Positions 16,886 to 25,669 of a stretch of DNA of 64,000 nt are shown one piece after another. The notes under the pieces were generated by a model. The model was not told the DNA's origin, searched no databases, and saw nothing but the letters and a program-made list of their open reading frames with translations. Source of the DNA: Rhodothermia bacterium (lineage in GTDB: Bacteria; Bacteroidota; Rhodothermia; Rhodothermales; UBA2364). Positions within the stretch are counted from its first letter, which is position 1; each line of letters starts with the position of its first letter. The DNA is taken from NCBI GenBank assembly GCA_017303715.1, contig JAFLBZ010000004.1, forward strand, positions 68,887 to 132,886. The letters are read 5' to 3'. The translations under genes and the position numbers were made by a program.

Positions 16886-18667
16886 TTATTCAAACGAAAG
16901 GCTGCTCCAGTATTTCCGAATGGTCATAAGACCACCACCAGCCACTAATAGCCAGATCACGCCAGACAGCCAATTCCCATAAAGGATAAAACCCGTTGCA
17001 AACAGCAAGCCGTAGATAGACATTAGGCCACCAACCGAGCAAAGCAGCCCAACACCAAAGTCATTTTTCACCCCGCTAATATCGTGACCAGCGGCGCGTG
17101 CTTTTTCTGCAATCGGCTCCCAACCCGGCCCGGAAGGCTTAATTTTGGTATAGAAAGAGATTAGTTTTTCGTCGGAAGTTGGCTTGCTCACCAAAGCCGT
17201 TATCACCCATGCAACAGAGGTAAACGCAACCGTCACAATGAGATGAGACCAATCCGGAACCATCGTTCCCAAAGCCGAAAATTTTAGGAGGAGCGCAACC
17301 ACAAACGACACTACCATTGCCACAATCTCGGTCATGGCATTAATCCGCCACCAAAACCACCGGAGCAGATAAATCAATCCTGTTCCTGCGCCGATGAGCA
17401 AAATCAGATCAAACGCTTGGAGCGCATTTTCAAGAAAAAGTGCCATGGTGCAAGAAAGCACCATCAGCAATACGGTTGAGAGGCGGCCCACCCAAACCAA
17501 TTCCTTATCCGTAGCATTTGGATTGATGAAGCGATGGTACAAGTCATTCACTAAAATGGAGGAGCCGTAATTGGTTTGTGAAGACATTGTGGACATATAT
17601 GCCGCCGCCAACGAGGTCACGACCATTCCAATTAATCCCGCTGGCAGGAACGTCATCATGGCCGGATATGCGAGGTCATTCTTGATGATTTGCGGGTCTA
17701 AATGTGGGTATTTGGCGGCAATACTGGCAACATCTGGAAACACAATAAGCGAAGCAAAGGCCACCAATATCCAAGGCCACGGGCGTAGCGCATAGTGCAT
17801 TCCTTGAAAAAGCAAGGTTGCCGTAACCGCATTTTTCTCATCCTTTGCCGAGAGCATCCGCTGTACCACGTAACTTCCACCACCGGGTTCTGCGCCCGGA
17901 TAATACGATGCCCACCACTGTACAGCAACCGGGATGAGGAAAATGGTTAAGATTTCGCCCGCGCCAATGCTACTTGGGTCTGGAAGGAAGGTCATTTTGG
18001 GCACAACATTGGGGTGTGAAAGCAGGTTCGAGAGTCCACCAACTTCTGGGAGATTAACCAGATAAATAGCAGCAAACACCGAGCCTAACATGGCGATAAC
18101 AAATTGAAACAAGTCCGTCAGTAAGACCCCCATTAACCCGCCCAATGCGGAATAGATCATGGTAATTGATGCTGCAATCAAAACCGTTTGGAGCGGCGTC
18201 CACCCCATCATGACCCCACCGATTTTAATGGCGGCAAGTGTTACGGTGGCCATCACAAAAACATTGAACAACAAACCCAAATATGCGGCACGGAACCCTC
18301 TTAAAAAGGCTGCTTCCGGCCCAGAGTACCTAAGTTCATAGAACTCTACATCGGTCATCACCCCAGATCGGCGCCAAAGTTTGGCATAGAGAAAAACCGT
18401 TAGCATACCCGTTAGGAGAAAGGCCCACCAAACCCAGTTCCCGAAAGCTCCTTGTGTTCGGACAATATCCGTTACAAGGTTTGGCGTATCGGTAGAAAAA
18501 GTAGTGGCAACCAGTGAAATGCCCAAAAGCCACCAACTCATATTCTGATCCGCCAGAAAAAACGCCTTATAGTTTTTACTGGCTTGGCGTGAAGACCAAA
18601 CACCGATAAGCATTGAAAAGACGAAAAAGGCCACCATTATGGCCCAGTCAATTGAGGTAAACTGCAT
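16886..18667 (-). CDS. Sodium:solute symporter (SSS family)
   Basis: This 593-residue inner-membrane protein is of the SGLT-like SSS family, using the sodium gradient to import an organic solute. It has thirteen to fourteen hydrophobic helices. The first follows the ATG directly, as usual for this family, and SSRQASKNYKAFFLADQNMS is the expected cytoplasmic loop after it. The SxxSS-type sequence near TMSSQTNYGSS (about residue 360) corresponds to the sodium-binding helix. It is transcribed away from the GH109-like gene across an 87-base shared upstream region. That suggests a linked sugar or amino-sugar uptake role, but this is inference. The substrate cannot be read directly. Confidence 0.9.
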   Translation of the reverse strand: MQFTSIDWAIMVAFFVFSMLIGVWSSRQASKNYKAFFLADQNMSWWLLGISLVATTFSTDTPNLVTDIVRTQGAFGNWVWWAFLLTGMLTVFLYAKLWRRSGVMTDVEFYELRYSGPEAAFLRGFRAAYLGLLFNVFVMATVTLAAIKIGGVMMGWTPLQTVLIAASITMIYSALGGLMGVLLTDLFQFVIAMLGSVFAAIYLVNLPEVGGLSNLLSHPNVVPKMTFLPDPSSIGAGEILTIFLIPVAVQWWASYYPGAEPGGGSYVVQRMLSAKDEKNAVTATLLFQGMHYALRPWPWILVAFASLIVFPDVASIAAKYPHLDPQIIKNDLAYPAMMTFLPAGLIGMVVTSLAAAYMSTMSSQTNYGSSILVNDLYHRFINPNATDKELVWVGRLSTVLLMVLSCTMALFLENALQAFDLILLIGAGTGLIYLLRWFWWRINAMTEIVAMVVSFVVALLLKFSALGTMVPDWSHLIVTVAFTSVAWVITALVSKPTSDEKLISFYTKIKPSGPGWEPIAEKARAAGHDISGVKNDFGVGLLCSVGGLMSIYGLLFATGFILYGNWLSGVIWLLVAGGGLMTIRKYWSSLSFE

Positions 18668-18754
18668 AGGGGACTGTTTTTAAGGTATTCTATTGTGTAG
18701 ATTGCGGGAATACAAGCTACAAATTACTTCCCCAAACCACAAATAAAACTGAAT

Positions 18755-20143
18755 ATGGAAAACTCACGTCGTCATTTTTTGAAGCGAGGGGCTGCGGGTC
18801 TGGCCGCCACCACGTTAGGGCTTACAGGTTGTGCTGGCCCAATGCAAGCCGCAAGTGGGCTTAACCCTCAAGACCCGTCGGAACGTGCAAAAGCGATGAC
18901 CAAGCCGCCTGTCATGCCCTTGGCCACAGCCCCAATTCCGGTGGTCAAAATGGGGTTTGTGGGTGTGGGAGGCATGGGAACCGTACACGTGCAAAACTTT
19001 CTGGCACTCGAAGGGGTGGAAGTAAAGGCTATTTGCGACATCAATGCGGCAAACGCCAAACGTTCCCACGACTTAGCGGTGGCCGCCGGACAAAAACCAC
19101 CAACGCTCTATACCAACGGGCCACGCGACTTCGAGCGCATGATAGATACCGAAGACTTGGACTTGGTTTTTACCGCAACACCTTGGGAATGGCACGTTCC
19201 AGTGGCTTTATATGCCATGAAAAACGGCAAACACATTGCCAGTGAAGTCCCCTTTGCCTATAAAATAGATGATTGCTGGGCTTTGGTGGAGCACGCCGAA
19301 AAATTCGGAAAGCACTGCGTAATGATGGAGAATTGCAACTATGACCGCTTCGAACTGCTCATGTATAACCTGAAAATGAAAGGACTTTTGGGAGAAATCC
19401 TGCATGGCGAGTGTGGTTATCTGCATGATTTACGCGACATCAAATTCTCGGATGAAGGCGAGGGCTTGTGGCGGCGTGCCCATGCTTGGGAAAGAAACGG
19501 AAACCTATACCCCACACATGGCCTTGGCCCGATTGCCAACCTGATGGACATCAATCGCGGGGATCAATTGGATTATTTGGTTTCCATGAGCGGCCCATCA
19601 CGCGGTTTACAAGAATGGGCAAAAGACCATTACCCAGAAGGCCATGCAAAGCGGAAAGAGACCTTCAAATTGGGTGATATTAATGTCTCGATGATCAAAA
19701 CACACCGAGGGCGCACCATTTACCTTAGCCATGATACCAACTTACCACGTCCTTACAGCCGGATAAAACTGATACAAGGAACCAAAGGGATCTTACAAGG
19801 CCATCCAGACCGGGTATATATCGAGGGCAAAAGCGTAAATGCCCACCGTTGGGACGAAGCAAAAACGTGGTATCCAGAATATGAACATCCGCTCTGGAAA
19901 AACGAAAAACTTTCCGGTAGCAAAACTGGACATGGTGGGATGGACTATATGGAAGACTACCGCTTAATCAAGTGCCTACAACAAGGACTGCCTACAGATA
20001 TGAATGTTTATGATGCCGCCATGCACTCTGCCATCTGTGAATTGACGGAAATCTCGGTCGCAAACGGTAGCCAACCTATTAAAGTGCCGGACTTTACCCG
20101 TGGCCGCTGGAAGGAGTGGGCTGCGTGGGGATTGGTAGAATAA
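18755..20143 (+). CDS. Gfo/Idh/MocA-family oxidoreductase, GH109-like
   Basis: This 462-residue exported NAD-dependent protein carries a twin-arginine signal (SRRHFLKRG at residues 4-12) and a following LTGC. It therefore appears to be folded with its cofactor in the cytoplasm, exported by Tat and perhaps lipidated. The Rossmann motif GFVGVGGMG is at residues 67-75. The segments MMENCNYDRFE (about 190-200) and NGNLYPTHGLGP match what I know of glycoside hydrolase family 109, in which tightly bound NAD takes part in a retaining oxidation-elimination mechanism on alpha-N-acetylgalactosaminides. Other Gfo/Idh dehydrogenases remain possible. The neighbouring symporter may import the released sugar. 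Confidence 0.85.
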   Translation: MENSRRHFLKRGAAGLAATTLGLTGCAGPMQAASGLNPQDPSERAKAMTKPPVMPLATAPIPVVKMGFVGVGGMGTVHVQNFLALEGVEVKAICDINAANAKRSHDLAVAAGQKPPTLYTNGPRDFERMIDTEDLDLVFTATPWEWHVPVALYAMKNGKHIASEVPFAYKIDDCWALVEHAEKFGKHCVMMENCNYDRFELLMYNLKMKGLLGEILHGECGYLHDLRDIKFSDEGEGLWRRAHAWERNGNLYPTHGLGPIANLMDINRGDQLDYLVSMSGPSRGLQEWAKDHYPEGHAKRKETFKLGDINVSMIKTHRGRTIYLSHDTNLPRPYSRIKLIQGTKGILQGHPDRVYIEGKSVNAHRWDEAKTWYPEYEHPLWKNEKLSGSKTGHGGMDYMEDYRLIKCLQQGLPTDMNVYDAAMHSAICELTEISVANGSQPIKVPDFTRGRWKEWAAWGLVE

Positions 20144-20192
20144 CGCAAAACCCATTTTCCATCTCAAACTAAATTCACACCTCAACTATTTT

Positions 20193-20225
20193 GGTTTTTA
20201 TGGCAAGGTAAAGCCCATAAAAACA
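20193..20225. terminator. Hairpin downstream of the GH109-like gene
   Basis: GTTTTTATGGC at 20193-20203 pairs with GCCCATAAAAAC at 20212-20223 apart from one extra C. It lies about 50 bases after the stop codon. There is no clear poly-T tail on the plus strand, so termination is likely but not certain. Confidence 0.45.
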
Positions 20226-20267
20226 AACTGACGAGGTACTTATTGATCAACCTAAAAACGTGTCATA

Positions 20268-22529
20268 ATGTCTAAAAAAATATTTTCATTTCTTTTTCTG
20301 TGTATGGTCACGGTTGGCTTTGTGGCTGCCCAACCACGCGGAAAAGCCTTGTACCAAGCCATGACCTCAGGCGCACCAACGACCATGAGTGGCACTACAA
20401 TGGTGCGGTGGCATCCTAAAGAAGCCGTGATGTTGGTTTACGAAAGTGGTCAACAAGGGAAAACCGAAACCGCACAATGGTACAAAGTAGATCCCGTAAC
20501 AAAGTCGAAAACTTTGCTTTTTGACGAAGCCCAACGAACGGCCCTCCTGCGTCAATACAACGAACTGACCAAGCTCAATGTCAACACGTTGCCCTTTACA
20601 CAAAGGCTACAGTTTACAAAAAGTGGTGAGGGCATCTTTTTCAATGCGGAAAAGAAAAACTTTGTCTTTGACCTCAAAAGCCAAAAACTCCGCGAACTAA
20701 AACACCCAGAGGTCAAAAAACAACCCGGAACAGATGGCTTAATGCGCAATATGGCCGGTAGCCAATTGTGGAACGGGGAATATTCTCCAGATTACAATTG
20801 GTTTGCTTATGTGGTGGATTATGACCTGTACGTGGCCGATACCCGTAATGGCAAAGCTTATCGCATCACCAATGATGGCAGCGAAAACATCTTTAATGGG
20901 CGTCCAAACTGGGTATATCCAGAAGAGTTTGACCAACAGACGGCCTATTGGTGGTCGCCTGACAGCAAAAAATTGGCGTTTTATCGCTCGGACGAAACAG
21001 CCGTTTGGAAATATCCGTTAGTGCGCGACAATAAACCCGAAGCCGAATTGGAATTGCAAAGCTACCCCAAAGCAGGTGAGCCAAACCCAACCGTCAAATT
21101 ATTTATCGCCGAAATCCCAACGGGAAAAAAGATTGAATTGGCCACCAATAGCACCGCTGACAATTATTTTGTTCGCCCAACATGGACGTTAGACAGCAAA
21201 GAACTGACTTTCCAGCGTGTTAATCGCCAACAAAATGTGGTGGAACTTTTGGCCGCAGATGCAAAGAAAGGCGCTATCCGAACCATCCTCACCGAGCAAG
21301 AACCTTATTTTGTGAACCTGCAAGACGATTATTTCCAGTTCGAGGATGGTAAAGGCTTCCTCTGGAGTTCGGAACGCAGTGGATACCGACAACTTTATAC
21401 CTACGACTGGAAAGGAAACCTCCTCAAAACCCTAACGAGTGGCACAAAACCCGTACAAAACGTAGTGCGTGTGGATGAAAAAGGGGGATGGGTCTATTAT
21501 TTGGTGAATGACAATATGGGCATGGAAACAACCTTTATGCGCACCAAATTAGATCGTAATGGACCAGTACAAGTCCTGACAACTGTGCCCGGAAGCCATA
21601 GCATTTCTATGGATCAAACGGCGACTTTTTATACTGACACCTTCTCCAATTTCAGCACACCAACCACCTCCAATTTGCACAACGCAGATGGAGCACTGAT
21701 CGAAAATCGAGCCACCTCCAAAACCGATAAAGTGGATGCTTGGAAACTCGAAAAGCCCGAATTGGTGGTCGTAAAAGCAGCCGATAATTCCACCGATCTT
21801 CCGGGGATTTTATACCGTCCCGCAGGATATAATCCCGCAAAAAAATACCCACTCGTGGTAAGTGTGTATGGTGGCCCGCACTCCAAGGCCATCCGTAACA
21901 GCTACAACATGGCGAGTAACCTTCAAGCATTGGCACAGTTGGGCTACATCGTCTGGCATGTGGATAACCGAGGGCTGGTTGGTCGCGGCAAAGATTTTGA
22001 AACCGCAACCTACCGCAAATTGGGCATTGTGGACTTAGACGACCAAACGGCGGCCATCAAACAAATTTGCGCCAAATTCAGCTTCATAGACTGTACCCGA
22101 GTAGGTATCTATGGCCATTCTTATGGCGGCTATATGAGCGCCTTGGCTGTACTCCGCGAACCAGAGGTGTATCATGTGGCCGTAGCAGGTGCTCCCGTTA
22201 CCGACTGGCGCAACTACGATACCATCTATACCGAACGGTACATGTTTACCCCACAAGAAAACAAAAAAGGCTATGACGATGGTTCTACAATGGCCTATGC
22301 AAAAAACCTAAAGGGCAAACTCCTCTTGGTGCATGGAACCATTGACAACAATGTTCATCCCGGAAACACCATGCAACTGATTGAAGCATTGGTCAAAGAA
22401 GGCAAAAAATTTGACCTGATGATGTACCCACTCAATCGGCACGGAATTGGGGACGCTTCCGGAAGACATTATAACAACTTGCGCCTCGATTATTTTGAGC
22501 AGCACCTCAAGCCCGAACCCGTAGAATAA
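20268..22529 (+). CDS. Dipeptidyl-peptidase IV-like serine peptidase (S9B)
   Basis: This 753-residue secreted prolyl peptidase probably removes X-Pro dipeptides or related N-terminal units from peptides in the periplasm. A signal peptide ends AAQ near residue 22. The N-terminal half is a beta-propeller containing the paired glutamates of DPP IV in YPEEFDQQ, which bind the substrate N-terminus. The C-terminal alpha/beta-hydrolase domain has the nucleophile in GHSYGG (about residue 620), aspartate in GTIDNNVH (about 694) and histidine in NRHGIG (about 725). The usual nucleophile motif is GWSYGG, and here W is replaced by H, which some bacterial members share. It is followed by another exopeptidase-like gene. 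Confidence 0.92.
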   Translation: MSKKIFSFLFLCMVTVGFVAAQPRGKALYQAMTSGAPTTMSGTTMVRWHPKEAVMLVYESGQQGKTETAQWYKVDPVTKSKTLLFDEAQRTALLRQYNELTKLNVNTLPFTQRLQFTKSGEGIFFNAEKKNFVFDLKSQKLRELKHPEVKKQPGTDGLMRNMAGSQLWNGEYSPDYNWFAYVVDYDLYVADTRNGKAYRITNDGSENIFNGRPNWVYPEEFDQQTAYWWSPDSKKLAFYRSDETAVWKYPLVRDNKPEAELELQSYPKAGEPNPTVKLFIAEIPTGKKIELATNSTADNYFVRPTWTLDSKELTFQRVNRQQNVVELLAADAKKGAIRTILTEQEPYFVNLQDDYFQFEDGKGFLWSSERSGYRQLYTYDWKGNLLKTLTSGTKPVQNVVRVDEKGGWVYYLVNDNMGMETTFMRTKLDRNGPVQVLTTVPGSHSISMDQTATFYTDTFSNFSTPTTSNLHNADGALIENRATSKTDKVDAWKLEKPELVVVKAADNSTDLPGILYRPAGYNPAKKYPLVVSVYGGPHSKAIRNSYNMASNLQALAQLGYIVWHVDNRGLVGRGKDFETATYRKLGIVDLDDQTAAIKQICAKFSFIDCTRVGIYGHSYGGYMSALAVLREPEVYHVAVAGAPVTDWRNYDTIYTERYMFTPQENKKGYDDGSTMAYAKNLKGKLLLVHGTIDNNVHPGNTMQLIEALVKEGKKFDLMMYPLNRHGIGDASGRHYNNLRLDYFEQHLKPEPVE

Positions 22530-22550
22530 GCTCTTGACCATTGATCATGG

Positions 22551-22598
22551 ATTCTTGTTTTAAACATTGTATTTTAAACCTTTATCCAAAACAAGAAT
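22551..22598. repeat. Perfect 11-bp inverted repeat
   Basis: ATTCTTGTTTT at 22551-22561 is the reverse complement of AAAACAAGAAT at 22588-22598. It starts 21 bases after the DPP IV-like stop codon. It could protect the transcript end or help termination. There is no G+C-rich core. Confidence 0.5.
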
Positions 22599-22653
22599 AC
22601 CTCATTTAACTATATAACGTGCTTAACGGCCTTCGATTTTCCATCTTTGCGAA

Positions 22654-22684
22654 CAACAGCTCTTCTCTTGGAAGGGCTGTTTTG
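22654..22684 (+). terminator. Intrinsic terminator between the two peptidase genes
   Basis: AACAGCTCTTC pairs with GAAGGGCTGTT (one G-U pair) across a short TCTTG loop, followed by TTT. It lies about 125 bases after the DPP IV-like gene and upstream of the next gene, so the two are probably separate transcripts. Confidence 0.7.
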
Positions 22685-22772
22685 GGTTATGTGCAAGCAT
22701 CACCTAAATTTTACAAGTCCTATTTTTACACGCACTAACGCATACATGCACACGAATTTCAAATTATTATTG

Positions 22773-22780
22773 TACCTTTG
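22773..22780 (+). promoter_or_regulatory. Candidate Bacteroidota -7 box for the M49-like gene
   Basis: TACCTTTG exactly matches TAnnTTTG. It lies 28 bases before the chosen ATG at 22809 and after a terminator, a sensible position. A matching -33 TTG was not found at the usual distance. Confidence 0.4.
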
Positions 22781-22808
22781 TTTCTTCTTTCCTTCAATCC
22801 AGAAAACC

Positions 22809-24491
22809 ATGAAAACATTTTCTTTAAACCATGCTCTCCTTGCCGTTTTGGTGTTGGCCCTCGGTGCTTGCTCGCCCAAAAACCATACCATGACCCGCTC
22901 TGGAACGGCGGCTGGAACCATTCTCAAAATCGAAAACGGACAAACCACCACCACCCCCATGTATGTGCCTTATCGCCTCACCAGCGATCTGGTGGAGGGT
23001 CTGTCCCCAAAAAACAAACAACTTGTAGGCTTACTCATCGAGGCGGCCCAAGTCATGGACGACATCTTCTGGCAGCAAAGTTACGGTGATCCAACCGATT
23101 TAGCGAAACACAAAGACCCTGCAATTCAAGCATATATTCGGGTAAATTATGGGCCTTGGGATTTTTTGAATGCCAATACGCCATTTATCGAGGGCGTGGG
23201 GCAGAAACCAGAGGGCGCTAATTTCTATCCCAAAGACATGACCAAGGCCGAGTTTGAGGCCGCAGCAGCAAACAACCCCGCCTTAAAAGATACCTACACC
23301 ATGGTTCGTCGGGATGCCGCCGGAAAACTTGTTGCCATTCCCTTTAGCACCTACTTTAAACCGCAAATGGAGCGGGCAGCAGCAAAATTACGGGCAGCAG
23401 CAGCTTTAGCAGAAGATGCAGGGCTAAAAAAATACCTCGAACTTCGTGCAGAAGCCCTGCTCACCAACCAATATCAACCCAGTGATTTTGCTTGGATGGA
23501 CATGAAAACAAGCCCCATTGACGTCGTTATCGGCCCAATAGAGACGTATGAAGATGGCTTATTTGGGTATAAGGCCGGAGCCGAAGCCTATGTTTTACTG
23601 AAAGACATCGCATGGAGCGAGCGCCTTTCGAGGTACGCCGCACTTTTACCGAGTCTTCAACGTGGGCTACCCGTAGCCGAGGCTTACAAAGCAGAAATGC
23701 CCGGAACCGACTCCGACTTAAATGCCTATGATGTGGTTTTTGTTACGGGAGATGCCAATTCCGGATCCAAAACCATCGCCATAAATCTACCTAACGACGA
23801 AGAAGTACAACTCAAAAAAGGAACACGCCGCCTACAACTCAAGAACGCCATGAAGGCCAAATTTGACAAAATGATGTTGCCTATTTCGGACTTGCTCATT
23901 GCCCCCGATCAAAAAAAGCATGTTACCTTCGATGCGTTTTTTGCCACCACCATGTTCCATGAAGTTGCACATGGCTTGGGCATCAAAAACACCATCAACG
24001 GAAAAGGAACCGTTCGTGGTGCGCTAAAAGAACAAGCCTCTTGGCTCGAAGAAGGTAAAGCAGATATTCTTGGCCTCTATATGATTCAAAGAATGGTAGC
24101 ATCTGGCGAATTAAAAAATGTGGATCTGAAAGATTATTACGTCACTTTTTGTGCCAGTATTTTTAGAAGTATCCGCTTTGGAACAGGTAGCGCACACGGA
24201 AAAGCCAATCTGGTTCGGTTTAATTATTTCCAAGAACGCGGTGTCTTTAACCGAGACGCTGCCACAGGAACGTATCGCGTGGACTACGACAAACTCCGGA
24301 GTGCCGTGGACAGTTTGTCCGACCTTATCCTGCGCTTGCAAGGTGATGGCAACTACGAGGGCGTTGTTGCACTGTGGAGCGATAAAGGCAAAGTGGGCAA
24401 CGAACTAAAAGCAGATCTCGATCGTCTTGCTAATGCTAAAATTCCCGTGGACATTGTTTTTGAACAAGGGAAAAGCATCCTTGGGCTTTAA
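22809..24491 (+). CDS. DPP III-like (M49) zinc metallopeptidase lipoprotein
   Basis: This 560-residue protein is probably a zinc exopeptidase attached to a membrane. The ATG at 22809 was chosen, not the frame opening at 22647, because a lipoprotein signal follows it (hydrophobic core ending LGAC). The zinc site is HEVAHGLG (His about residue 384) with a second metal glutamate in LEEGKADI (about residue 414). Dipeptidyl peptidase III classically uses the six-residue HEXXGH, whereas here the motif is the five-residue HEXXH. This variant is known in some bacterial M49 enzymes and in the M49-like half of plant NUDX3. Cleavage of dipeptides is therefore likely but not certain. Confidence 0.82.
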   Translation: MKTFSLNHALLAVLVLALGACSPKNHTMTRSGTAAGTILKIENGQTTTTPMYVPYRLTSDLVEGLSPKNKQLVGLLIEAAQVMDDIFWQQSYGDPTDLAKHKDPAIQAYIRVNYGPWDFLNANTPFIEGVGQKPEGANFYPKDMTKAEFEAAAANNPALKDTYTMVRRDAAGKLVAIPFSTYFKPQMERAAAKLRAAAALAEDAGLKKYLELRAEALLTNQYQPSDFAWMDMKTSPIDVVIGPIETYEDGLFGYKAGAEAYVLLKDIAWSERLSRYAALLPSLQRGLPVAEAYKAEMPGTDSDLNAYDVVFVTGDANSGSKTIAINLPNDEEVQLKKGTRRLQLKNAMKAKFDKMMLPISDLLIAPDQKKHVTFDAFFATTMFHEVAHGLGIKNTINGKGTVRGALKEQASWLEEGKADILGLYMIQRMVASGELKNVDLKDYYVTFCASIFRSIRFGTGSAHGKANLVRFNYFQERGVFNRDAATGTYRVDYDKLRSAVDSLSDLILRLQGDGNYEGVVALWSDKGKVGNELKADLDRLANAKIPVDIVFEQGKSILGL

Positions 24492-24639
24492 AAACCTACA
24501 ATCCACAACACGGAAGAAGACGAATCGTAAGGTATGCAGACTTTCTGTATCCATTATGCGGGTGCGGAAATCTCCTTGATGTCCGAATGCTTCGAAAAAT
24601 CATCGCCTAAACAAAAAAGAGTTGTAATTTTATTGAGCC

Positions 24640-25207
24640 AGCCCTTAACCTTTAAAAATAGACTTTTTGTGACTGTTTTTATTGGGTTTAAAGGAAATTA
24701 TGTTTATGGTGTGTGTTTTTTACCAGAATAATATATTTTCTATTTTTCCAACACTTTAGGTCGTTCTATAGGACGCTCTGTGACATCAATTAGAAGGACT
24801 TCTTCCATCTTTAAGGCTAATCCTTCTGCGTCTCGTGCCGGAAGCACCCCTTCAAGCGCTAATACTTGCCTTAGTAATCAAAAAAATTAAGCCCATTAAA
24901 TCCCATGTTGGATCGTTTTGAGGTAAAATAAAACAAAAAATAAACGTATTTCAGGGCTATCCAAAATCTCAACGGAAGGTAACGTTGTGTCGTAAGAAGG
25001 TAACGTTGTGTCGTGTTCAGCCTTTGTGTAAGACGGAAATGAAGTCCTGATTTGAGACTTTATTTGTTCAAATTCACAAAGAAGCATTAGAAAATCTGTC
25101 TCATTTACACCTGTTGACGCTAAGAAGTCACGATCTGTTTTGACATTTAAATATGTCGAAAAATATTTCATCGTTTTATATAGATTATTATTGAGGGAAA
25201 TACACAC
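24640..25207 (-). pseudogene. Decayed IS transposase (DDE_Tnp_4-like, IS5-type)
   Basis: The minus strand from 25207 encodes an N-terminal region (about 103 codons, to 24896) with STGVNETDFLMLLCEFEQ, typical of the helix-turn-helix start of DDE_Tnp_4 transposases. After that frame stops, another frame continues with LEGVLPARDAEGL, then DVTERPIERPKVLEK, an in-frame stop, and IYYSGKKH. These are the hallmark first-aspartate and YSGKK segments of the same family. Several stops, a shift of frame and loss of the rest of the catalytic domain show that it cannot make active transposase. The missing sequence between the two parts implies an internal deletion. No terminal inverted repeats were identified. 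It marks the accessory island that starts here. Confidence 0.8.
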
Positions 25208-25305
25208 TTAAACCATTGTAATTATTGCACTTATCCCAACACAACAAGCCTAATTTAAATCGGTCAAAATTACCTTTTCCATTAAGTTAATCGGCCTGTT
25301 CATGG

Positions 25306-25388
25306 GCAAAAAATGGCTCTTTTGGTTTTTTGCGTTTGACTTGTGGTGCGGCAAAAACCAAATATGCCTATTTGTGGGTCGGCTTTTT
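25306..25388 (+). repeat. Direct repeat with internal palindrome, left copy
   Basis: This 83-base element has the arms AAAATGGCTCTTTTGGTTTT and AAAACCAAATATGCC around a variable, G+T-rich centre, followed by GTGGGTCGGCTTTTT. A second copy in the same orientation lies at 29407-29492, on the other side of the restriction-methyltransferase gene. The hairpin stem is about 20 bp with a few mismatches. The pair brackets about 4 kb. Confidence 0.85.
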
Positions 25389-25397
25389 CAGCATGTT

Positions 25398-25532
25398 GCA
25401 TAACGGTTGACGCTTGGCGATGGTGTCGGATTTTTAGCACAAAACTTCATTAGATGCAAAAAACTTGAATTTAGCACTGCACTGTCATAGAAGCACGAAC
25501 GCCCCGCTTTTGCAAAACCGCTGTTAGCTGCT
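25398..25532 (-). repeat. attC-like imperfect palindrome 3' of the R-M gene
   Basis: Read on the minus strand, in the direction of the restriction-methyltransferase gene, this 135-base element opens GCAGCTAACAGCGGTTTTGC and closes GCGTCAACCGTTATGC. The two ends pair through GC, TAAC/GTTA and CGGTT/AACCG with unpaired bases between. That resembles the outer arms of integron attC sites in layout and length. The boxes fit the attC consensus (RYYYAAC, GTTRRRY) only partly, and no integrase is visible, so the relation is inference. Confidence 0.45.
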
Positions 25533-25669
25533 GCCCTTCTTGTCTGTCGTGGGTTTCGCTGTCTTTGGTGCGGTGGGACAGACACACTCTTTGCCAAGTT
25601 TTGGTCTGTGTGTTGGCTTGTGCGACTTGGCAATGTGTGTGGCTGTGAAGCGTTGGCTTTGGTGTCATT

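Noticed and set aside
24534-24731. 65-codon plus-strand frame
   Set aside because: It lies partly antisense to the broken transposase and has no domain.
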